Assembly (NCBI GenBank): GCA_017417215.1
Contig: JAFPZP010000052.1
Location: 1 to 47,637 of the forward strand
Direction of reading: 5' to 3'
DNA: 47,637 nucleotides
Origin: Candidatus Rifleibacteriota bacterium
GTDB lineage: Bacteria; Muiribacteriota; Ozemobacteria; Ozemobacterales; Ozemobacteraceae
The translations under genes and the position numbers were made by a program. Under the pieces are notes generated by a model. The model did no database searches. It had not been told where the DNA came from and saw only the letters and a list, made by a program, of their open reading frames with translations. This document shows positions 41,469 through 47,637 of this stretch, piece after piece; position 1 is the stretch's first letter, and each line of letters starts with the position of its first letter.

Positions 41469-41885
41469 ATGATGATTTCAAGAATTAATTATAAAAATAA
41501 GGTTTTATTCAGATTTACAGCTTTATTAACTGTAATAACTCTTATTTTTTATCTTTTTCTTTTTTCTTTACCCCATGATTTACACTGTTCGAAAGATTCA
41601 GATTCAGTTTTTACTAATTTTATAGAAGCAATTGAAAAATCTCATCATGAAGATTTTTCTAAAGATTCAAATAATAAAGAAGATTCAAAACAGAGACATA
41701 ACCAAGATAACTGTCCTATTTGTAATCTTTCATATTTTAATGGATTATATGCTTGTGAATTATCAATTCAACCTATAAATTTACAAGCAACAACTGAAAA
41801 GCCTATTTATAAAATACAAATGGGCTTTTCTTCTTTTACATATTTAAAATTCTTTTTACGTTCGCCCCCTTCTTATATAAGTTGA
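41469..41885 (+). CDS. small His/Cys-containing membrane protein of the zinc locus
   Basis: A 138-residue protein from the ATG at 41469; the frame is open from a TTG at 41424, but that TTG is part of a TTGACT -35 hexamer. One TM/signal helix (about 15-35) is followed by PHDLHC, a His/Asp/Lys-rich region (KSHHEDF, QRHNQDN) and a CPIC motif, then a hydrophobic end. The pattern resembles the small proteins annotated as zinc chaperones of zinc ABC systems, and the zinc porin, lipoprotein and znu genes follow on the same strand. Confidence 0.7.
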   Translation: MMISRINYKNKVLFRFTALLTVITLIFYLFLFSLPHDLHCSKDSDSVFTNFIEAIEKSHHEDFSKDSNNKEDSKQRHNQDNCPICNLSYFNGLYACELSIQPINLQATTEKPIYKIQMGFSSFTYLKFFLRSPPSYIS

Positions 41886-42085
41886 AAATTGAAAACTGAA
41901 AAAAGTAGTTGTTAAAGTCCGTTTTTTTTGTTTAATCAAAGCAAAATATAAATACATTCCAAAAACATAAGCAATTGGGATAGCTGTCTCTATAACTGTA
42001 ACCAATAGCAGTATGCAAGAGATTACAGATATGATAACCGTTACTGGAATGTCATAAAGTGACAAGTAGACAACAAAACAGTCTT
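41856..42085 (-). pseudogene. 3' remnant of a membrane protein gene
   Basis: The minus-strand frame reads DCFVVYLSLYDIPVTVIISV followed by ISCILLLVTVIETAIPIAYV and a KQKKR end: two hydrophobic helices with a basic loop and normal-looking codons, but no ATG, GTG or ribosome-binding site upstream. The frame is closed by TAG just before the repeat at 42104. It overlaps the 3' end of the convergent gene by 30 bp. It may be a gene fragment left by rearrangement, or chance. Confidence 0.3.
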
Positions 42086-42103
42086 CGGACTCAACTATCT
42101 ACA

Positions 42104-42175
42104 GCTTAATAAACTTCTCGAAAATCCCCCTGTCTGCTTAACAGACTTTCCCCCTTTGAAAAAGGGGGTAGATTT
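42104..42175. repeat. C-tract/G-tract double-hairpin repeat, copy 2
   Basis: GCTTAATAAACTTCTC, AATCCCCC, inner palindrome GTCTG-CTTAA-CAGAC, TTTCCCCC, loop, GGGGG. A close relative of 6918-6990 with a compensated inner stem. The rest of the gap before the porin gene holds pyrimidine-rich tandem units (TCTCAACTTTCAG, TCTCAATTC) at 42200-42250. Confidence 0.75.
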
Positions 42176-42304
42176 CCTAGAAATAAAGGCTTTTTAAAGT
42201 CTCAACTTTCAGTTTTTACTTTCAGTTCTCAATTCTCAACTCTCAATTCATTGTTTATCTTTTCCACAACACAGCTGTCTTGCTAAGTAAAGCTCAGCTA
42301 AATA

Positions 42305-42321
42305 ACAGCACATTTTGCTGT
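42305..42321. promoter_or_regulatory. candidate operator upstream of the zinc porin
   Basis: ACAGCA (42305-42310) and TGCTGT (42316-42321) form a dyad with a 5-bp spacer 22 bp before the porin start, possibly a site for a Zur/Fur-like repressor. It does not match a known box that I can cite. Confidence 0.3.
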
Positions 42322-42343
42322 GTAACGTAAAAAAGGAATTCTT

Positions 42344-43561
42344 ATGAAAAAAATTATATTTACTTTATTACTATGCTTATTAAGCTCAATGCTTTTAGCT
42401 AATGAAGAAGCAAAGAGCTCATCAAATAACGATAACACACTTGAAGAAATTCAACAGATGAAAGAAAGTATAAAAGTTCTTTCCCAAAATCTTGAAGCTA
42501 TGCAAAAGAAATTGGAAGAAGCAGAAGAACGCTTGAAACAACAGGAAACAAAGACATCAAAATCTGCTCAACCAGCAGTTTATCAGAATCAAAACCCGGA
42601 TATTAGTGCTGCTGTTATGTTTAGGTATATGGGAACTCGTGATAAAAGAGATACTAGACGTAACACGTTAAAACTTGACGGAACAGAACTTAATTTTACA
42701 AAAGCTGTCAGCCCTTACACAAAAGGTACAGTCACACTTGGATTTCATGATGATGAAGTTCATGTTGAAGAAGCTTATGCTGACATCAACAATTCATTGC
42801 CAATGGAATTAGACTTAAGAGTTGGTCGAATGCTAGCAAATACAGGGTATATAAATCCATTGCATTCTCATGACTGGCCATTTGTTTGTATGCCATTTCC
42901 AAACCAGTATTTCTATGGGGGCGAACATGGCTATGTTGATGACGGTATAATCTTAGGTAAAAACTTTTATATCAATGATGATACCTATGCTAGAGCTGCT
43001 TTTAATGTATTTAACGGCAACAATACTACAATGTTTAACGATGGACAGACCAAAGTTATTGGTGGGAAACTCACTTATAACGTATTTTTCAATGACCAGC
43101 GAGATGATTTACAAGCCGACTTCAACTATAACCAAGGTGCTTATGATGACAGAGGCGATTTTAAAGCTAAAGTTTATTCTGCTGACCTAGTTTATAGACA
43201 TAGAATCAACCAGTTCGACAAAATCACTCTTTTTGGCGAATATGTTAAATCTATTAGAGAAATGCCTATTGGTGCTGATTTAGACGCTTACGGTTATTAT
43301 GCCGCCGCTATTTACAAATTCAAACGCGACTATAACTGGCATATAGGTTTGGAATATGACTATTCGGAAAAACCAACAGATAATACCAAAGCAACCAAAG
43401 CTAAATCAATTTTTGCTGGTTGGTGGCTCACAGAAAACGATAGATTACAGCTACAATTCAGACAAATTGATGACCCGTTCAAGGGCAGACACAACAATGA
43501 AATATGGCTGCAATTTATCTGGGGTATCGGACCTCATAAGCCCCATCTGTCTAACTTCTAG
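42344..43561 (+). CDS. outer-membrane porin of the zinc locus
   Basis: A 405-residue protein with AAAGGAA before ATG. The signal peptide (1-19) ends MLLA. A coiled coil spans about 28-72 (EEIQQMKESIKVLSQNLEAM), followed by a beta-barrel (about 85-405) ending in SNF with terminal Phe. The motif GRMLANTGYINPLHSHDWPF (with YVDDGI downstream) resembles the R-x-G-x-F...N-x-H-x-H-x-W/R-P-F motif of outer-membrane proteins found beside zinc ABC genes. It is probably a zinc-responsive import porin. There is no plug or TonB box, so it is not a TonB receptor. Confidence 0.85.
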   Translation: MKKIIFTLLLCLLSSMLLANEEAKSSSNNDNTLEEIQQMKESIKVLSQNLEAMQKKLEEAEERLKQQETKTSKSAQPAVYQNQNPDISAAVMFRYMGTRDKRDTRRNTLKLDGTELNFTKAVSPYTKGTVTLGFHDDEVHVEEAYADINNSLPMELDLRVGRMLANTGYINPLHSHDWPFVCMPFPNQYFYGGEHGYVDDGIILGKNFYINDDTYARAAFNVFNGNNTTMFNDGQTKVIGGKLTYNVFFNDQRDDLQADFNYNQGAYDDRGDFKAKVYSADLVYRHRINQFDKITLFGEYVKSIREMPIGADLDAYGYYAAAIYKFKRDYNWHIGLEYDYSEKPTDNTKATKAKSIFAGWWLTENDRLQLQFRQIDDPFKGRHNNEIWLQFIWGIGPHKPHLSNF

Positions 43562-43723
43562 AGATAAGAGATTAGAGTGAGAGAGATAAGAGGATTGTTT
43601 AGTTCTCAAACTAGCGATAATTAGCAATAAATAGATAGCTTACAAAGCCAACAATTCTCTTACCTCTTACCTCTTGCCTCTTACCTCTCATCTCTTAAAA
43701 ACTTAAATAAAAGGTAGAAAACA
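43562..43723. repeat. opposed purine/pyrimidine arrays
   Basis: AGAGATAAGAGGATTGTT (about 43584-43601) and AACAATTCTCTTACCTCTT (about 43651-43669) are imperfect inverted repeats, followed by CTTACCT-type tandem units. No gene. Confidence 0.55.
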
Positions 43724-43939
43724 ATGAAAAATAACAAATATACAAAAGCATTAATAATATTGGTAGCTATCTGCTACTCAACATTCTTATTCGGGTGCAA
43801 TTCCAAGACGGATTACACAGTATATCCAAACGGTCACGCCTACGCTGACGGAACAGATACTGCTGAAGAAGGTCACCACCATCATCATGACGATGAAGAT
43901 GAAGATGAAGACGAAGACCATGACGACCATGATGATTAA
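43724..43939 (+). CDS. His/Asp-rich small lipoprotein (probable zinc-binding)
   Basis: A 71-residue lipoprotein. The signal peptide ends FLFG with C25 as the lipidated Cys. The C-terminal third is GHHHHHDDEDEDEDEDHDDH, five successive His and alternating Asp/Glu, a strong divalent-metal-binding tail. It lies between the porin and znuA on the same strand and probably captures zinc that has crossed the outer membrane and hands it to ZnuA (inference). Confidence 0.85.
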   Translation: MKNNKYTKALIILVAICYSTFLFGCNSKTDYTVYPNGHAYADGTDTAEEGHHHHHDDEDEDEDEDHDDHDD

Positions 43940-43954
43940 TGAATAGTAAACAAT

Positions 43955-43978
43955 AGCGGACAGCAGACGAGAAACCTC
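43955..43978. repeat. partial copy of the AGCGGACAG element
   Basis: It matches the minus-strand right arm of 37961-38083 at 22 of 24 positions. Only one arm is present, 15 bp after the lipoprotein stop. Confidence 0.5.
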
Positions 43979-44009
43979 AAAAAAGAGAGCAGAGATAAAA
44001 AATGAAAGA

Positions 44010-44088
44010 AGTCTACACATTCGTCATAAAAAGTATAGCGTATGGGCTTTAGCCCTGAAAGCTATACGTTTATGACAATGGGTAGACT
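44010..44088. repeat. covarying palindrome, copy C
   Basis: Outer arms AGTCTAC/GTAGACT, then CATT and GTCATAAA, inner GTATAGC/GCTATAC, tip GGGC-TTTA-GCCC. It lies inside the zinc operon between the lipoprotein gene and znuA. Confidence 0.85.
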
Positions 44089-44132
44089 GTACAAAGCAAA
44101 TAACTGTTTGACTAATTTAAAGGAGTAAAACC

Positions 44133-45038
44133 ATGAAAAAATATATCGCTTTATTATCAGTAATAATGATTATATTCTCAACTAGTACATCATTCGCAAA
44201 AGTAAAAGTAGTAACAACTCTTTCAGACCTTAATGCCATAGTAAAAGAAGTTGGTGGTGATAAAGTTGATTCTATGCATTTAGCAAAACCAAGTGATGAC
44301 CCACATCAAATAGAACCAAAACCAACTTTTTTAAGAAACTTGTCTAAGGCTGATTTACTATTTCTAGTTGGTATGGACTTAGAAATCTGGTTACAGCCCT
44401 TAATAGATTCTTCTCATAACATGAAAATTCAAAAGGGTCAGAATGGATATGTAGACTGCTCTACTGTAATCAGCCCTAAGGAAGTTCCAACAACAAGAGT
44501 GACCCCAGAATTAGGCGATGTTCACCCTCTTGGGAATCCTCACTATTGGCTGGACCCCAATAATGCAATATTAATAGCTGAACTGGCTTATAAAAAGCTT
44601 TCTCAAGTAGATTCTCAAAATGAAAAATATTATGCTGAAAACTTTTCTAAATTTAAAAACGCAGTTGAAGAAAGAATAATAACTTGGAAAAACCAGATAG
44701 GTTCTGTACCGAACAAGAAAATTGTTTGTCAACACAGTTCCTGGATATACTTCACTGATTTTACTGGCTTAGAAATTGTCGGATATGTTGAATCAAGACC
44801 AGGAATCCCTCCAACAGCAAAGGAAATAATGACCCTAACTAATCTGATGAATGATAAAGGCTGCAAAAACATAATTAGTGAAAGCTACCAAAACAAGAAG
44901 TTCCCCAATATGGTCGCCAGTAAAATTCAAGGCAAAGTAATATCACTTCCTGCTTCTACTGGTGCTGTAAAAGGAACCGAAACCTATATTCAGTTCATTG
45001 ATTACTTAATAAATAAACTAACAGAGGAGTTGAAATAA
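44133..45038 (+). CDS. znuA: zinc ABC transporter substrate-binding protein
   Basis: A 301-residue cluster A-I metal-binding protein with AAAGGAG before ATG and a signal peptide ending SFA (22). Expected ligands: H58 in DDPHQIEPKP, H137 in GNPHYWLDP, H201 in VCQHSSW and E250 in ISESYQN. The long His-rich loop of many ZnuA proteins is absent; the upstream His-rich lipoprotein may supply that role. Specificity is inferred from neighbours; Mn is possible. Confidence 0.9.
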   Translation: MKKYIALLSVIMIIFSTSTSFAKVKVVTTLSDLNAIVKEVGGDKVDSMHLAKPSDDPHQIEPKPTFLRNLSKADLLFLVGMDLEIWLQPLIDSSHNMKIQKGQNGYVDCSTVISPKEVPTTRVTPELGDVHPLGNPHYWLDPNNAILIAELAYKKLSQVDSQNEKYYAENFSKFKNAVEERIITWKNQIGSVPNKKIVCQHSSWIYFTDFTGLEIVGYVESRPGIPPTAKEIMTLTNLMNDKGCKNIISESYQNKKFPNMVASKIQGKVISLPASTGAVKGTETYIQFIDYLINKLTEELK

Positions 45039-45039
45039 A

Positions 45040-45705
45040 ATGGAAAAGTCTTTTGTTTCTTGCAAAAATCTGTCTGTTGGCTACTCAGATAAGGTTTTAA
45101 TAAAAGATATTAATATAACCATAGAAAAGAACGCAAACATCGGTCTAATCGGTGAAAATGGTTCTGGAAAAACAACTTTATTAAAAACTTTATTGGGAAT
45201 AATAAAACCAGTTAGCGGAGAAGTGGAAATAGCCAAAAACAATACTATTTCTTACATTCCTCAAATACGAGAAACAGAAGACTTATTGCCTTTTTCTGTC
45301 GAAGAAATATTAGAAATGGGCTTAAGCAGACAGCTAAAACCTTGGCAGTCTGCTTTGCCCCGTTTTAAAGATAAGTTCGATTCAATTCTAGAAAGAGTTT
45401 CCTTGACCGAATATAAAAAGCATCTGTTTAAAAATCTTTCTGGTGGTCAAAAGCAGCGAATTATGCTTGCTCAAGCTCTGATTAGCTCACCTGAAGCAAT
45501 AATTCTAGATGAACCAACTCAAGGGTTGGATGTTTATCAACGCAAAAACTTTATGAAACTCTTAAAAGAAATTAAGCAGGAAAAAGAATTTGCTCTAATT
45601 CTTGTTTCTCATATATTCGACGATTTCAAAGGAATGAATTTCACTATTTACCGAGTCGAGAACGAATCTCTGAATCAGATTGATCTAAAACAATTAGGAA
45701 TTTAG
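45040..45705 (+). CDS. znuC: zinc ABC transporter ATP-binding protein
   Basis: A 221-residue ATPase. Walker A G38-ENGSGK-T45, signature LSGGQKQR (133-140), Walker B AIILDEPTQGLD. It starts one base after the znuA stop, with AGAGGAG upstream. Its TAG stop shares one base with palindrome copy D. Confidence 0.93.
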   Translation: MEKSFVSCKNLSVGYSDKVLIKDINITIEKNANIGLIGENGSGKTTLLKTLLGIIKPVSGEVEIAKNNTISYIPQIRETEDLLPFSVEEILEMGLSRQLKPWQSALPRFKDKFDSILERVSLTEYKKHLFKNLSGGQKQRIMLAQALISSPEAIILDEPTQGLDVYQRKNFMKLLKEIKQEKEFALILVSHIFDDFKGMNFTIYRVENESLNQIDLKQLGI

Positions 45706-45738
45706 CCTACCCATTGTCAAAAACGTATAGCTTTCAGG
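45705..45738. repeat. covarying palindrome, half copy D
   Basis: GCCTACCCATTGTCA, then AAACGTATAGCTTTCAGG: one arm only (reverse of copies B/C) broken at the tip. It is followed to 45812 by ATCTTATAT tandem units. It begins in the znuC stop codon. Confidence 0.75.
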
Positions 45739-45822
45739 AGCTCCTCAATCATTCCTTCTTACATCTTATATCTTAGATCTTAAATCTTATATCTTATATC
45801 TTATATCTAAAAAAGGTTAATC

Positions 45823-46644
45823 ATGAACGAAATAATAGAATCTCTAAAATTTTTCTTAGCAGCTTTTTATGTCGTAATCATAGCTTCAGCATCTTTATCC
45901 AATTCCGGAATATTCTTGTATCAGAGACGTTCACTTTTTCTTGGTGCTGCTTTGCCTCAAATCGCAGGATTTGGGCTTTTAATATCTGCTTTATTTACGG
46001 AAAATAAGATAATAACTTATGCAGTAGTCTTAGTTCTCTGTGTCTTAATACTTGGCTGGCATTCCAGCAAAGGTTCCGTAAGACTTGAAAACGATGCTTT
46101 TATAGGCATAGGCTTTGCTGTTTCTATGGCAGGAAGTCTGCTAATCATGGCTAAGAGCAGTGCTGAAACACACGCTTATGAATCAATGTTCAAAGGCGGA
46201 ATACTAGCTTCTGTTCCTAAAGATATATATTTTACTGCAGCTATTTGTATTCCAGCTCTTTTGCTTCTGACTATATTTAAAAGACGTTTGCTGATGGTTA
46301 ATATGGCTCCTGTTCAAGCAGAATTGAATGGTTTAAACAAGTGGCGAATATACGAATATTTACAATTTATCTGTATTTCGGCAACAATAATAATCAGCAT
46401 GGAAAGTCTCGGCACAATGGGAACATTTGCATTTCTGCTTTTCCCAGTGATTACTCTTTGCCCATTTGCTAAAAATGCTAATTGTTTGTTCTACTTATGT
46501 CCACTATTAGGAATTATAGCTGGTGTCAGTGGTTTATATGTTTCTATAGAATATGATTTGCCAGCAGGTCCATCTATTGTTGGAGTTCTTTTTATATTGT
46601 GGATTCTAGCAACTATATTGAAAAGGGTAATTAAGTTAAGATAA
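45823..46644 (+). CDS. znuB: zinc ABC transporter permease
   Basis: A 273-residue ABC-3 family permease with about eight TM helices (LAAFYVVIIASASLSNSGIF; FLGAALPQIAGFGLLISALF; TMGTFAFLLFPVITLCPF). AAAAAAGG precedes ATG. It is separated from znuC by 117 bp of repeat, unusual for this operon. Its end overlaps the convergent gene by 9 bp. Confidence 0.9.
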   Translation: MNEIIESLKFFLAAFYVVIIASASLSNSGIFLYQRRSLFLGAALPQIAGFGLLISALFTENKIITYAVVLVLCVLILGWHSSKGSVRLENDAFIGIGFAVSMAGSLLIMAKSSAETHAYESMFKGGILASVPKDIYFTAAICIPALLLLTIFKRRLLMVNMAPVQAELNGLNKWRIYEYLQFICISATIIISMESLGTMGTFAFLLFPVITLCPFAKNANCLFYLCPLLGIIAGVSGLYVSIEYDLPAGPSIVGVLFILWILATILKRVIKLR

Positions 46645-47406
46645 TTGAGGTTTATCCTCTTCTTGTCTTTCTGAATTAGGAGTATAGAACTTTTTATTGT
46701 TTTTCATAAAACGCTGAATCATACGAATATCAGAAATAAGTTTTGGATAGTCTTTGGGCCATAAAGGCTTATCTGTAATAATAAAAAATGCATTCGCTTT
46801 TCCGCAGATTCTATAGCCTTTATCAACAAAACTCATGAAATTACTTCTAATATTCTTAGTAAAAAGATCTCTAACAAGCATATTTTCATTACTAGATAAC
46901 CACCAGGCATCTGAAAATTCTTTATCATCAACAAAATCTATATCCTCTGTCTGATTCATCCCTAACACTTCAACAGCTTTTTCTTTTAATGTTTCACGCA
47001 ATAAATCAAAATCTGGCAAATTAAAACAGTCGTCATATAAAACGCAAAGAGTACTTTCTCTTCTTTTTCTAATATACCTTTTACTACTATTGCGGCTATG
47101 GTTTTCTACAGATATATCCCAGTGAAATTCACCAACATAAATATCTCCATTTTCTTTATCTGGCTTTTCAATAACATTACAAAAGTTAGGATCAATCATT
47201 TCCGAAAAACATCTCAAATTTCCACAATCTTTAATAAATTTATCAAAGTATTGCCTAAAGGATAATTTATTCCGTTTAGCATATTGAGCAGCTTCTTTAG
47301 CTCTTTTTTCCCTCTCATTACCTTTTCTAACATCATTAATAAATAATAAAACAAAAAATAATATTAATGCTGCAAAGAATATATATATACCAAAATTTTC
47401 ACTCAT
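46636..47406 (-). CDS. membrane-anchored protein of unknown function
   Basis: A 256-residue protein with one N-terminal TM helix (about 6-25) and a basic, charged juxtamembrane helix (DVRKGNEREKRAKEAAQYAK). A cytoplasmic domain follows (about 55-256) with mixed strands and helices (IYVGEFHWDISVENHS, LCVLYDDCFNLPDFDLL, FFIITDKPLWPKDYP). I do not recognise a family. It is convergent with znuB and lies 60 bp downstream of the rRNA terminator. Confidence 0.75.
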   Translation of the reverse strand: MSENFGIYIFFAALILFFVLLFINDVRKGNEREKRAKEAAQYAKRNKLSFRQYFDKFIKDCGNLRCFSEMIDPNFCNVIEKPDKENGDIYVGEFHWDISVENHSRNSSKRYIRKRRESTLCVLYDDCFNLPDFDLLRETLKEKAVEVLGMNQTEDIDFVDDKEFSDAWWLSSNENMLVRDLFTKNIRSNFMSFVDKGYRICGKANAFFIITDKPLWPKDYPKLISDIRMIQRFMKNNKKFYTPNSERQEEDKPQLS

Positions 47407-47463
47407 TTAAATTACCCCAATAAAGAATAATATAAAATAGAATAACATAAATGGGCTAAAATG

Positions 47464-47497
47464 GAAAAGCCCCGAACGTTCTGCGTTCGGGGCTTTA
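47464..47497 (-). terminator. rRNA operon terminator
   Basis: AAAGCCCCGAACG and CGTTCGGGGCTTT form a 13-bp perfect stem with a 5-base loop, followed on the minus strand by T-rich sequence, immediately after the 5S gene. Confidence 0.95.
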
Positions 47498-47501
47498 TAG
47501 A

Positions 47502-47617
47502 CCTGGCGGCGACTGACTCTCCCACGGAGCTGCCCCCGCAGTACCATTAGCGTCTTAGAGCTTAACTGCTGAGTTCGGAATGGGATCAGGTGTTTCCTCC
47601 AGACTGTAACCACCAGG
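47502..47617 (-). rRNA. rrf: 5S ribosomal RNA
   Basis: A minus-strand 116-base gene starting CCTGGTGGTTACAG and ending GTCGCCGCCAGG; the terminal stem pairs. The conserved internal block CCCATTCCGAACTCAGCAGT and loop GGTACTGCGGGGG are present. The 23S gene should lie beyond the right edge. Confidence 0.97.
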
Positions 47618-47637
47618 AAAATTGTTTATAAACAGAA

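Noticed and set aside
47407..47613. 68-residue open frame on the minus strand
   Set aside because: It lies over the 5S rRNA gene and its terminator.

Overview
This window comes from an AT-rich bacterium with an outer membrane. It encodes an LptF/LptG-type LPS-export permease, Lgt, two porin-type proteins (one with part of an S-layer-homology domain), pseudopilins with a prepilin peptidase, and several Sec-exported proteins. Next to these are genes more familiar from Gram-positive and deep-branching lineages: HPr kinase, YvcK, SpoVG and YaaR. I cannot fix the phylum from sequence alone; a deep-branching diderm lineage (for example a Riflebacteria-like group) is a guess, not a result.

Layout. 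1-2400 is accessory DNA: the end of an IS3-family element, a tyrosine recombinase, a small terminal-inverted-repeat element, a Phd/PIN toxin-antitoxin pair and a widespread-type REP hairpin. It abuts 2363-3841, an SLH porin gene that has lost its promoter, signal peptide and the first part of its SLH domain. 4450-6804 is a large lipoprotein. 6998-16769 (minus strand) is mostly housekeeping: yaaR, a GAF/GGDEF diguanylate cyclase, then lptG-argS-TPR-RsbW/STAS-tmk. 17202-19479 (plus) holds a TPR protein and a small secreted protein. 19512-28774 (minus) is a probable seven-gene export/pilus operon: two related coiled-coil proteins, a 1420-residue secreted protein, three minor-pilin-like proteins and an ankyrin protein. 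29127-35525 (minus) holds unknown secreted proteins, spoVG, an ABC ATPase, an HD phosphohydrolase, secG with a long Pro/Ala repeat tail, a prepilin peptidase and an agmatinase. 35715-37861 has small genes and a secreted TPR protein. 38163-41295 (minus) is hprK-yvcK-lgt. 41469-46644 (plus) is a zinc-acquisition locus: a His/Cys-rich small membrane protein, a porin, a His/Asp-rich lipoprotein, then znuA, znuC and znuB. The right edge holds a minus-strand 5S rRNA with its terminator, so an rRNA operon continues beyond the window.

The intergenic DNA carries at least five families of short repeats: (a) a roughly 75-bp imperfect palindrome whose arms covary between copies; (b) a TIR element with target duplications, present twice; (c) a C-tract/G-tract hairpin element present four times; (d) purine-rich short tandem arrays; (e) an AGCGGACAG inverted-repeat element. 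These repeats, the decapitated porin beside a recombinase, the pseudopilin operon with a giant secreted protein, and the SecG minisatellite are the points most worth a second look. No CRISPR array, tRNA or complete prophage was seen.
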